Below are positions 4,642 to 11,837 of a stretch of 12,276 nt of DNA, piece by piece; the first letter of the stretch is position 1, and every line of letters starts with the position of its first letter. The DNA comes from Desulfovibrionaceae bacterium UBA6814. Lineage in GTDB: Bacteria; Desulfobacterota; Desulfovibrionia; Desulfovibrionales; Desulfovibrionaceae. Location: contig DKEU01000233.1 in assembly GCA_002452635.1 (NCBI GenBank), forward strand, positions 257-12,532. Direction: 5' to 3'. The notes beneath the pieces are model-generated. The model was not told the DNA's origin, did no database searches, and saw only the letters and a program-made list of their open reading frames with translations. The position numbers were made by a program, and so were the translations under genes.

Positions 4642-6861
4642 GCGGGTCGGGTTGCGCGGTTGGCGATGGTGGTGCTGGCCCTGGCCGCCGGGGGCTGCGC
4701 CCTGCGGGGCGCGGCGTTGCCGGCCGGCCCCGATCCCGGGGTCGGGTTCGCACAGGCCTATCCGGCCGGGTCCGAGCGGCGGACCGCTGCGGAGTTCCTG
4801 GTGGAGAACCTGCCCCCGGGCGACGCCGCGGCCCTGGGCCGAGACGGCCTGGCCGAGCACCTGGAATACGCCTTTTTGGCCCGGGAGGCCATGCCCTGGG
4901 GCGGGCAGGTTCCGTTCGACCTGTTCCTGCGCTACGTGCTGCCCCACCGGGTGGCGCAGGAGCGCGTCCAGCCCTGGCGCCGCCAGCTCTTCGAGACCCT
5001 GGCGCCGCTCCTGGCCGGCACCGCGGACATCCGGGCCGCGGCCCTGGCCGTGAACCGCTGGTGCTTTTTCTCGGCCGGATTCTCCACCTCCGCCCGCTGG
5101 GACCAGGGCCCGGCCGACACCTGGACCCGGGGCCTGGGCCGCTGCGAGGAGCTGTCCATCCTGTTCGTGGATGCGGCCCGGGCCGTGGGCATCCCGGCCC
5201 GCACCTGCTACACCCCGTACTGGCGGCATTCCGACGACAACCACCTCTGGGCCGAGTTCTGGGACGGGACCGGCTGGCAGTACCTGGGCTCGGGCGAGCC
5301 CGAGTCCCTGCCCGGCCTGGCCTGGTTCAGCCCGCACCTGCCCAAGGCCGGGCTGCTCCTGGCCGCGGCCTACGGCGGCCTGCGGCCGGGCGAGGACCCG
5401 GGCGACCCGGTGTACGCCGACCGGCCCGGGTTCCTCCTGCTCAACCGCACCGCGGCCTATGCGCCCGCGGGCCGGCTGCGGGTGGAGGTGGCCGGGGCGG
5501 ACGGCCGGCCTGCGGACAACGCCACGGCCCTGGTCCACGTCTTCAACTACGGGCACTTCGCGGCCGTGGCCCGGATCACGGGGGAGCCGGGCCAGCCCGG
5601 GGAGCTGGAGCTGGGCGGCGGGGACTATCTGGTGTGCGCGGCCCGGGAGGGCAAGGCCGACTGCGCCTTTGCCGCCGTGGAGCCGGGGCGGACCAGCACG
5701 GTGCGCCTGGCCCTGGACGGCCGCCGCCTGCCCCAGGGCGAGCAACGCATGGACTTCGCCGTGGACCCGGCCCGCTCGGCGGCCGCGGCCGCGGCCTTCG
5801 CCCGGGCCGAGGCCGCGGCGGCCCCGGTTCGGGCCGGCCTGGAGGCCGAGCGTAAGGCCCGGCTGGAATCCTTCGCAGCCCTGGCCGCCCGCGCCGCCGG
5901 CGGAGCGGATACCCCCCTGGGCCGGACCCTGGCCGAGGCCGGGGGCAACGCGCCGGAGCTGTTGCGCAGCCTGGGGCTGGCCAGGGAGCAGGGGCCGGAG
6001 CGGTTCGAGGCCGTCGTGGCCCTGGTCGCGGTCATGCCGGCCAAGGACCGGGCCATGGCCAGCGGGCCGCGCCTGGCCGCGGACGCCGGCCTGGCCCTGG
6101 ACGCCCGGGCGGCGCTGCAGGCGAGGGGGCTCCTGGAATACGGGGACGAGGCCTTCGTGCGCTGGGTCCTGCCCGGCCGCATCCTGTACGAGCAGTTCTC
6201 CCACTGGCGGGAGAAGCTGGCCGCCCGCTGCGCGGGCTGGGCAGGCGAGGCCCGGGACGCGCGCGGCCTGGTCCTGCGGGTGAACCGCCTGCTGGCCGGC
6301 CTGCCCCGCATCCCGGCCCGGGGCCGGGGCGTGGTCATGACCCCGGGCCAGGTGCTGGACGCCGGGGGGTGGCAGTACCCGGACGAACTGCTGGTCCTGG
6401 GCGGGGCCCTGCTGCGCAGCCTGGGGGTCCCGGCCCGGCTGCACCCGGACCAGGACTGGCTGGAGTTCTACGACGGCGCGGCCTGGCTGCCCCTCTACCC
6501 CGGGGAGCCGGACCGCCTGGGCGACACCCGGGGCACGGCCGACGCCGCGGCGTTCTACGGCCCCCACGCCCGGGTGGCGGTGCGTTTCGTGCGGGCCGGC
6601 GAGGCCCTGTCCGAGGAGCAGGCGCAGTACTACCGGGATTTCGCGGTGTGCCGGCTCCTGGACCCCGGGTTCTTCGCGGTGCTGGAGGACCCGGGCCTGA
6701 CCTGGGAGGAGGGCCGGGCGGTGCTGGACCTGCCCCCCGGGGAGTACCTGCTCACCTGCGGGGCGCGGGACGGGCAGGGCCGGCCCCTGGCGCGCAGCCG
6801 GGTGCTGGACCTGGCGCCCGGGGAGACCCGGTCCCTGGAGCTCTCCCTGGACCCGGAATAG
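4633..6861 (+). CDS. Lipoprotein with duplicated transglutaminase-like module (first active-type, second degenerate)
   Basis: 742 residues from a GTG start. The signal peptide VFHAGRVARLAMVVLALAAGGC gives a lipidated Cys22, with Ala after it, which favours the outer membrane. Module A (about 50-370) has a helical lead-in (FLRYVLPHR at 99, AVNRW at 139) and then a transglutaminase-like core. The core has Cys171 in GRCEELSILF, GIPAR at 186, His204 in DDNHLWAEFWDG and YLGSGEPE at 217-224, followed by a beta-rich region. An alanine-rich helical linker covers about 377-424. Module B (about 440-742) repeats the order: FVRWVLPGR at 508, RVNRL at 549, GVPAR at 598, DQDWLEFYDG at 606-615 and PGEPD at 623. 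However, Cys is replaced by Pro583, His by Gln607, and the loop before it is nine residues shorter. The family includes Cys-His-dependent acyltransferases, amidases and proteases; substrate is unknown. It is divergent from the VanZ-like gene and ends before the hairpin element. Confidence 0.9.
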   Translation: MFHAGRVARLAMVVLALAAGGCALRGAALPAGPDPGVGFAQAYPAGSERRTAAEFLVENLPPGDAAALGRDGLAEHLEYAFLAREAMPWGGQVPFDLFLRYVLPHRVAQERVQPWRRQLFETLAPLLAGTADIRAAALAVNRWCFFSAGFSTSARWDQGPADTWTRGLGRCEELSILFVDAARAVGIPARTCYTPYWRHSDDNHLWAEFWDGTGWQYLGSGEPESLPGLAWFSPHLPKAGLLLAAAYGGLRPGEDPGDPVYADRPGFLLLNRTAAYAPAGRLRVEVAGADGRPADNATALVHVFNYGHFAAVARITGEPGQPGELELGGGDYLVCAAREGKADCAFAAVEPGRTSTVRLALDGRRLPQGEQRMDFAVDPARSAAAAAAFARAEAAAAPVRAGLEAERKARLESFAALAARAAGGADTPLGRTLAEAGGNAPELLRSLGLAREQGPERFEAVVALVAVMPAKDRAMASGPRLAADAGLALDARAALQARGLLEYGDEAFVRWVLPGRILYEQFSHWREKLAARCAGWAGEARDARGLVLRVNRLLAGLPRIPARGRGVVMTPGQVLDAGGWQYPDELLVLGGALLRSLGVPARLHPDQDWLEFYDGAAWLPLYPGEPDRLGDTRGTADAAAFYGPHARVAVRFVRAGEALSEEQAQYYRDFAVCRLLDPGFFAVLEDPGLTWEEGRAVLDLPPGEYLLTCGARDGQGRPLARSRVLDLAPGETRSLELSLDPE

Positions 6862-6872
6862 CCGGGCTCATA

Positions 6873-7015
6873 CCACGTTGCGAGCAAAACCCGTCCTGGG
6901 TTTTGCTCGCCTCGGCCAGGCGAAAACGCGGTTTCGCCCGGCCTCGCATGGGCTTCGCCCATGGCGCGCCGTCCTGGCGCGAGACACCAATCTGCGTTCT
7001 TCGAACGCAACGTGG
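6873..7015. repeat. 143-bp multi-hairpin element bounded by 10-bp inverted repeats
   Basis: The spacer between two convergent stops (6861 and 7018) is almost wholly inverted repeats. The outer arms are CCACGTTGCG (6873-6882) and CGCAACGTGG (7006-7015), exact complements. Inside are five hairpins. First is a perfect 13-base stem GCGAGCAAAACCC/GGGTTTTGCTCGC (6880-6910, loop GTCCT). Second is GGCCAGGCGAAA against TTTCGCCCGGCC (6914-6943, one mismatch). Third is CATGGGC/GCCCATG (6947-6963, loop TTC). Fourth is CGCGCC/GGCGCG (6965-6981, loop GTCCT). Fifth is TGCGTTC/GAACGCA (6993-7009, loop TTC). No T run follows any stem, so these are not classical terminators, although the structure could still stop or protect transcripts from both genes. 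No clear target-site duplication and no convincing coding capacity. It may be a non-autonomous mobile (REP/MITE-like) repeat; copy number is unknown. Confidence 0.75.
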
Positions 7016-7017
7016 CA

Positions 7018-7929
7018 TCACTCCCTGGATTGCAGCCGGGCGGTGAGTTCCCCGCTCCAGGGGCCGATGCGCACCGTGGCCTGCACCTTGACCGGCAGGT
7101 TGCCCTGGCCGGGCGCGGCCCAGATGCGCACCACCCGGTCCCGGATGCCGAACAGCCCCTCCACCCCGGCCATGTCCACCTCCACCCGCACGGCGCGGAA
7201 GGCGCCCAGCGGGGTTGCGACGTCTTCCCACTCCAGGGCCCGGGCCGTGGCGTTGGCCGTGCGGCGGCCGTCGGTCACCGCCCGCCGGGCCAAGGCCCCG
7301 GGGGCCAGGGATTCCCCGCGCAGGGACAGGAGCAGGCTCAGGGGATCGAGCAGCGGCTCCGGGCACCGGAGGTCTCCGGCCAACCGGCCGTTTTCGAAAA
7401 GCAGGTAGCGGGGCAGGGGCAGGTCCAGGAACAGGTCGGCCGTGGCCGTGCGCCGGCCCTCGGAGATGTCCCGGAAAAAATGCAGGCTGCGGTCCGCGTC
7501 GCGGTCCCAGTGGGTGGAATAGGCGTTCTGCACGGGCAGGAAGAGGTCCACGAAGGCGTTGGAGCGCGCGGTGAGCCGGGCGGCGAGCACGTGGTCCGCG
7601 GCCGGGGAGAATCCGGGGCCGGTTTCCAGTTCCATGTCGCCCACCGGCACGATGCCCCAGGACAGGGCGTAGGCCAGGCGCTCGGCCCGGGCCGGACCGG
7701 GCAGGGCGAGGCCCAGGAAGAGACACAGGAAGAGGCGCAGGAGCAGCAGGGGAGCGGCTGCGGGCGGGGGCCAATCTTTAGGGCCGGCTTGCGCCGGCCC
7801 TCCCCTAAAGAAGACAGGGAAATGAGGTTGGCTGGAACCGTATTCCCGTCCACGGGCCACCTTGCCCTTTTTCCACAACATGTCAAGGGCAACCAGGAGA
7901 AACCTAAGCGCATCAACGGGTTTGAACAT
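7018..7929 (-). CDS. DUF3108-type exported protein, start uncertain
   Basis: The part after residue 83 looks like a DUF3108 protein: RLAYALSWGIVPVGDMELE near 84-102, HWDRDADRSLHFFRDISEGR in the middle, and a beta-rich end LPVKVQATVRIGPWSGEL. These are periplasmic or envelope proteins of unknown function. A signal peptide core LLLLRLFLCLFLGLALPG (about 61-78) ends with ARA-82, a good cleavage site. Oddly, no ATG, GTG or TTG lies in frame just before it. The nearest are GTG at 7860 (AAAAAGGG four bases ahead), ATG at 7881 and ATG at 7929. Residues 1-55 use AT-richer codons unlike the rest and span two inverted repeats, so much of this N-terminus may be untranslated. A one-base loss in the G5 run at 7766-7770 would join a TTG at 7774 directly to the signal peptide, so a real or sequencing frameshift is possible. 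Probably cotranscribed with gspF. Confidence 0.72.
   Translation of the reverse strand: MFKPVDALRFLLVALDMLWKKGKVARGREYGSSQPHFPVFFRGGPAQAGPKDWPPPAAAPLLLLRLFLCLFLGLALPGPARAERLAYALSWGIVPVGDMELETGPGFSPAADHVLAARLTARSNAFVDLFLPVQNAYSTHWDRDADRSLHFFRDISEGRRTATADLFLDLPLPRYLLFENGRLAGDLRCPEPLLDPLSLLLSLRGESLAPGALARRAVTDGRRTANATARALEWEDVATPLGAFRAVRVEVDMAGVEGLFGIRDRVVRIWAAPGQGNLPVKVQATVRIGPWSGELTARLQSRE
7781..7892 (-). promoter_or_regulatory. Two inverted repeats in the gspF-DUF3108 leader
   Basis: Read in the gene direction, TTGCCCTT/AAGGGCAA (7892-7885 and 7869-7862) forms an 8-base stem. About 60 bases later a perfect 8-base stem GGGCCGGC/GCCGGCCC (7800-7793 and 7788-7781) closes a GCAA (GNRA) loop. The second stem is followed by TAAAGATT rather than a T run. 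This stretch is AT-richer than flanking genes. It could end or attenuate gspF transcription or stabilise mRNA. It lies inside the longest possible DUF3108 reading frame. Confidence 0.4.
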
Positions 7930-7992
7930 GAGGTCAGCCGTTGCGAGGTTTCTCAGGAGCGTTGGCCGGGGGGTTCTGTGGAAAACTTCTGC

Positions 7993-9204
7993 TCAGCGCA
8001 CCAGGGTGGTCAGGTTGAAGATGGGCTCCATGATGGCCACCACGATGAAGCCCACGGCCAGGCCCACGGCCAGGATGAGGATGGGCTCGGCCAGGGCCAC
8101 CAGGCGCTTGAGCACGTTGTCCACCTCGCGCTCCAGGATGTGCGCCAGGCGCAGCAGGAAGGGGCCGAGCTGCCCCACCTTCTGGCCCGAGGACAGGGTG
8201 AGGATGTAGACCTCGGGGAAGATGCCCTGCCGGTCCAGCACCCGGTCCAGGGGCCGGCCCGCGGCCACCTCGTCGCGGGCCTCCAGGATCTTCTCCTTGA
8301 AGAAGCGCGAGGCCACCGCCTCGGCCGAGCTTTCCAGGGCCTGGACCAGGGGAATGCCGGCCTCCACCTGGAAGCCGAGCAGGCCCGAGAAGCGGGCCAG
8401 CAGGTATTTGTGCACCAGGGGCAGCCGCCAGAGCTGGCGGTCCTTCCACATGGCCAGGGGGGCGAAGCGGCGGAAGGCCAGGACCAGGAGCAGCACCAGG
8501 AGCAGGGGCAGGAGGAACCCGGCCGGGCCGAGCTTCTCCAGGGTGCGGCCCGTGGCCAGGAGCAGGACGGTGGAGGCGGGCAGGCTGCCCTTGGCCGAGG
8601 AGAAGATGTCCGCGATCTTGGGCAGCACGTTGGAGAGCAGGAAATACACCGCGCCGAGCCCCACGCAGCAGATGACCCCGGGATAGACCAGGGCGGTGAT
8701 CAGCCGGCCCTGCACCTCGGCCCGGCGCTCCTCGTTGTCCGCGATGCTCTCCAGCACCTGGCCCAGCCGGCCGGTGCTCTCGGCCACCTTGATCATGCCC
8801 ACGTACACCGGGGGGAACAGGGCGCCATGCCGGGCCAGGGCCGTGGAGAAGGGTTCGCCTTCCTCCACCCGGTCCCGGATGGACAGCCAGATCTTGGAGG
8901 CCTGGGTCCCGGACATGCGGCCGATGAGGTCCAGGCTCTTGGCCAGGGAATGGCCGCTTTGCAGCAGCACGCCCAGGTAGTAGAAGCTTTCGGCCAGGCG
9001 GATGCCCGATCCGGGCAGCAGGCGGCGTAGGGAGGGCAGGAGCCGGCGTCCCCGCCGGCCACTCTCCTCCACCGGGGTGAGGGTCAGGGGGGTGAGCCCG
9101 CGGTCGGTGAGCAGGGTGTAGGCCCGGGCCCGGCTCTCGGCCTCGATGAACCCCTTGAGTTTCTTGTGGGCCTGGTCGGTGGCGGCGTATTGGAAGGTGG
9201 GCAT
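7993..9204 (-). CDS. gspF: GspF/PilC-family inner-membrane platform protein of type II secretion or type IV pilus
   Basis: 403 residues, the standard length. It begins MPTFQYAATDQAHKKLKGFI, the usual GspF opening. The first T2SSF domain covers about 68-194 (AESFYYLGVLLQSGHSL, then VYVGMIKVAESTGRLGQVL at 133-151). The second covers about 270-395 (FSGLLGFQVEAGIPLVQAL, then EVYILTLSSGQKVGQLGPFL at 331-350). Membrane segments lie near 174-196, 224-244 and 373-392. The family sits under the pseudopilus or pilus in the inner membrane and couples to the GspE/PilB ATPase. No gspE or pseudopilin is next to it: the upstream neighbour is a divergent oligosaccharyltransferase and the downstream one is DUF3108. 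The ATG at 9204 has no strong ribosome site, but the N-terminal match leaves little doubt. GspF versus PilC cannot be settled from context; GspF-like is preferred on sequence feel only. Confidence 0.92.
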   Translation of the reverse strand: MPTFQYAATDQAHKKLKGFIEAESRARAYTLLTDRGLTPLTLTPVEESGRRGRRLLPSLRRLLPGSGIRLAESFYYLGVLLQSGHSLAKSLDLIGRMSGTQASKIWLSIRDRVEEGEPFSTALARHGALFPPVYVGMIKVAESTGRLGQVLESIADNEERRAEVQGRLITALVYPGVICCVGLGAVYFLLSNVLPKIADIFSSAKGSLPASTVLLLATGRTLEKLGPAGFLLPLLLVLLLVLAFRRFAPLAMWKDRQLWRLPLVHKYLLARFSGLLGFQVEAGIPLVQALESSAEAVASRFFKEKILEARDEVAAGRPLDRVLDRQGIFPEVYILTLSSGQKVGQLGPFLLRLAHILEREVDNVLKRLVALAEPILILAVGLAVGFIVVAIMEPIFNLTTLVR

Positions 9205-9365
9205 GCTGGCGCGTCGTTGACAAAGCCTTGCGGCAGGACCTAAGTGTTCGTTTCCCTGGAATCCTGCGGACGGGCGGCACCGTGCCGGCCGCGACAGGCA
9301 GTCCTCGGGAGGTTCCCGGGGTGTATCCCAATCCCCGGGGCCAGGCAAGGGAGACTCGGCTGGAA
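9205..9365. promoter_or_regulatory. Divergent intergenic region between gspF and the oligosaccharyltransferase gene
   Basis: A 161-base spacer. A consensus-like -35, TTGACA, lies at 9217-9222 on the plus strand, but the hexamer 17 bases later (CTAAGT, 9240-9245) is a poor -10. In the probable leader, CCCGGGG (9315-9321) and CCCCGGG (9333-9339) can pair across 11 bases, ending shortly before the AAGGGAG at 9347-9353. I see no clear minus-strand promoter. Long in-frame extension of the plus gene to 9228 lacks family-like residues, so the region is treated as non-coding. Confidence 0.4.
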
Positions 9366-11531
9366 ATGGTGAACATGAACGCCCTGGCGGGCCGGACCTG
9401 GCTTCAGCCCCTGCTTTTCGCCCTGGTGGTCTACGCCGCCACCCTGGCGGTGCGCCTGGGCGACCTGCCCAAGTGGGACTACGCCGCGCTGCAGGTGGAC
9501 GGCGAGTACATCATGGCCACCCACGACGCCTACGCCTGGCTGGCCGGGGCCTACGGGGTGGGGACCGGGACCGGGACCCCCCTGGCGCGCATGGCCCGGG
9601 CCTATGCCGACCTGACCGGCCGCCCGGCCGGGGAGTTCGCCTTCTTCGCCCCGGCCCTGGCCGCCTCCCTGGTGGCCGTGGCGGCGCTGCTCTGGGCCTG
9701 GACCCTGGGCGGGCTGGAGGCCGGCCTGGGCGCAGGCTTCATGGCCGCCCTGGCGCCGGGATTCTATTTCCGCACCCGGCTCGGGTACTACGACACCGAC
9801 ATGGCCACCCTGCTGTTTCCGATAGTGCAGAGCTGGATGGTGGCCCATTGGCTCGCGCCCCACCTGCGCCGGCCCTGGGACCTGCTCCGCGGCCGGCCGC
9901 TGCCGGCCCAGGACGATGAACCCGCCCCGGCCTTCCTGGCCTGGCCCCTGGCCGCGGGCCTTCTGGTGCGCCTGGGCGGGGCGGACTGGCACAGTCATCT
10001 GCGTGACTTCAACCTGGGGGTGGCCGGCCTGGCCCTGCTCCTGCTCCTGGTCCTGGGCCGGCCCCGTGCCCGGCCCCGCCTGGCCTGGGGCCTGGCCATC
10101 CTGGCCCTGGCCGGATTCCATGCCGACCTGGGCCTGGCCCTGGCCGCGGCCCTGGCCGCGTTCTTCCGCTTCGCCCCCCGCCGCGCCGCCCCGGCCCTGG
10201 AGCGGCTGTGGCCGGCCCTGGCCGTGGCGGTCCTGGTCCTGGGCCAGCTCGTTGTGGGCCAGGGGCTGGCCGGCAAGGTCCTGGAGAAGTTCCGGGTCTA
10301 TTCCAAGACCACGGTGGAGGTGGTGGCGGACGCCGGCCCGGGCGGCAATCTTTCGGCCCCGGCCCCGGAGGGCGGCAAGGCCGCCCCGCCGGTCTACCCC
10401 GGCATCACCCAGAGCGTGGTCGAGGCCCAGAACGTCTCCACGCCGGAGGTCCTGTCCCAGATCCTGTTCAAGCCGTGGGTGGCGGTGGCCGGCATGGCCG
10501 GGTTCCTGCTGGTGGTCCTCTTCCGTCCGGTGGCCGTGTTCCTGGCCCCGCTGCTGGGTCTGGCCCTGCTGGGGAGCGTGCTCGGCGCGCGGATGACCAT
10601 GTTCGGCGGCCCGGCTGCGGCCCTGGGCGTCATGCTGCCCGTGGCGTGGGGACTGCGCCGGCTCACGGCCGGTCGGGCCTGGGGGCCCTGGGCCGGGGCC
10701 CTGGCCTCGGCCGGCCTGGCGGCGGCGTTGATAGGGCCCATCGTGGCCGATTACGGCAACCTCGCCCCCACCCCGATCCTGAACAGGCCGCACGCCGTGG
10801 CCCTCAAGGCCCTGGCCAAGGCGGCGCCCGAGGGGAGCCGGATCTGGACCTGGTGGGACTGGGGGTACGCCAGCCAGTACTATGCCCGGCGCATGAGCTT
10901 CGCCGACGGCGCCCGGCACAGCGGGGAGTACCTCTATCCCCTGGCCGTGGCCCTGACCACGCCGTTGCCCCTGCAGGCGAGCCAGGTCATCGCCTACTCC
11001 GCCCTGCAGGGCTACACGCCCTGGACCGAGTGGAACAAGCGCTCGGGCCCGGAGGTGAACGAGTTCATGGGCTTCATCGCCCACAACCACTTTGTGGAGC
11101 GCCCCAAGGAAAAACAGTATCTGGTGGCGGCCTGGGAGAACCTGCGGCTCATCCCCTGGATCAGCTATTACGGGACCTGGGACGTGACCACCGGGCAGGG
11201 CGTGCACGGCGTGTCCCATCCCCTGGATACGGACTACCGGGTCGATGCCGGCCAGGGGATACTCACCGTGCCCGGCAACCGGCCCGTGCCCCTGGCCTCG
11301 GCGGATGTCCTGACCGCGCAGGGCCGGCAGAACCAGAAGTTCTTCGCTCCGCAGGGCGCGCACCTGGTGGTCAACCAGGTGGCGGGCCAGGCCTTCCTCA
11401 TGGACAACCTGGCCTACAACAGCATGATGGTTCAGATGCTCATGTCCCCGCCCGACTCCCCGTTCTTCGCGGGGACCTTCCGCCTGGTGTACGACGGGTT
11501 CCCCATGGTGCGCATCTACGAGGCGCTGTAG
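9366..11531 (+). CDS. pglB: PglB/AglB/STT3-type single-subunit oligosaccharyltransferase
   Basis: Transfers a lipid-linked oligosaccharide to asparagine of exported proteins at the periplasmic face. 721 residues from ATG 9366 (AAGGGAG 12 bases ahead; a second ATG at 9375 is possible), close to the 713 of Campylobacter PglB. Family motifs: the first-loop acidic site THDAYAWLAGAYG with Asp54; the DxD motif RTRLGYYDTDM with Asp143 and Asp145; an SVVE equivalent of the TIxE loop with Glu353; and the hallmark WWDWG at 496-500. The N-terminal about 450 residues are a many-pass membrane domain and the rest a periplasmic domain. In the acceptor-reading segment PEVLSQI, Ile366 stands where Campylobacter PglB has the Arg that selects an acidic -2 residue. 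PglB homologues of Desulfovibrio are known to have relaxed sequons, which fits. It stands alone between divergent gspF and convergent genes, without its glycan cluster in view. Confidence 0.93.
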   Translation: MVNMNALAGRTWLQPLLFALVVYAATLAVRLGDLPKWDYAALQVDGEYIMATHDAYAWLAGAYGVGTGTGTPLARMARAYADLTGRPAGEFAFFAPALAASLVAVAALLWAWTLGGLEAGLGAGFMAALAPGFYFRTRLGYYDTDMATLLFPIVQSWMVAHWLAPHLRRPWDLLRGRPLPAQDDEPAPAFLAWPLAAGLLVRLGGADWHSHLRDFNLGVAGLALLLLLVLGRPRARPRLAWGLAILALAGFHADLGLALAAALAAFFRFAPRRAAPALERLWPALAVAVLVLGQLVVGQGLAGKVLEKFRVYSKTTVEVVADAGPGGNLSAPAPEGGKAAPPVYPGITQSVVEAQNVSTPEVLSQILFKPWVAVAGMAGFLLVVLFRPVAVFLAPLLGLALLGSVLGARMTMFGGPAAALGVMLPVAWGLRRLTAGRAWGPWAGALASAGLAAALIGPIVADYGNLAPTPILNRPHAVALKALAKAAPEGSRIWTWWDWGYASQYYARRMSFADGARHSGEYLYPLAVALTTPLPLQASQVIAYSALQGYTPWTEWNKRSGPEVNEFMGFIAHNHFVERPKEKQYLVAAWENLRLIPWISYYGTWDVTTGQGVHGVSHPLDTDYRVDAGQGILTVPGNRPVPLASADVLTAQGRQNQKFFAPQGAHLVVNQVAGQAFLMDNLAYNSMMVQMLMSPPDSPFFAGTFRLVYDGFPMVRIYEAL

Positions 11532-11567
11532 GGAAGTGCTCCCGGGCGGCGGGGATTCGGCCGGCCG

Positions 11568-11807
11568 TCATCGCTGGCGCGGCTGGAAGCGGGAGGTCAC
11601 GATCTCCTCGTCCTCCTTGCGCGCGCTCAGGGACAGCTCCGCCGAGCCGCCGAAGCACACGAAGCGGCCGCCGCGCAACTCCACCAGGCCCGCGGACAGG
11701 ACCTTGGCGTAGGGCAGCTGCTCGCGCATCTCGTCGTGCCGGATGCGCTCCGGGAAGATGAAGGGGATGGGAGTTCCGGAAAAGTCCTCCACAACCAGGT
11801 ATTTCAT
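11568..11807 (-). CDS. Small hypothetical protein, 79 aa, downstream of fcl
   Basis: A soluble 79-residue protein starting MKYLVVEDFSGTPIPFIFPE, with no signal or membrane segment and no domain I can name. A strong AAGGAG site lies six bases before the ATG (complement of 11814-11819). Codon use matches neighbours. Its middle (LPYAKVLSAGLVELRGGRF) suggests a small beta-rich fold, and its end is charged (SARKEDEEIVTSRF). It begins 30 bases after the stop of the GDP-fucose synthase gene and so is probably cotranscribed with it. It ends 36 bases from the convergent oligosaccharyltransferase stop; no clear terminator is seen there. Function unknown. Confidence 0.82.
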   Translation of the reverse strand: MKYLVVEDFSGTPIPFIFPERIRHDEMREQLPYAKVLSAGLVELRGGRFVCFGGSAELSLSARKEDEEIVTSRFQPRQR

Positions 11808-11837
11808 GGCCGACTCCTTGAGGGCGATTCCCGCGGG

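Noticed and set aside
6880..6910. First hairpin of the spacer as a classical terminator
   Set aside because: The stem is perfect, but no T run follows on either strand; it is better described as part of the larger inverted-repeat element.
9217..9245. Sigma-70 promoter with TTGACA
   Set aside because: No acceptable -10 at 16-18 bases, so not listed as a separate promoter.
9240..11363. 707-codon minus-strand open frame opposite the oligosaccharyltransferase gene
   Set aside because: Composition is G/Q/R/P-rich with no motifs, while the plus strand has full family motifs.
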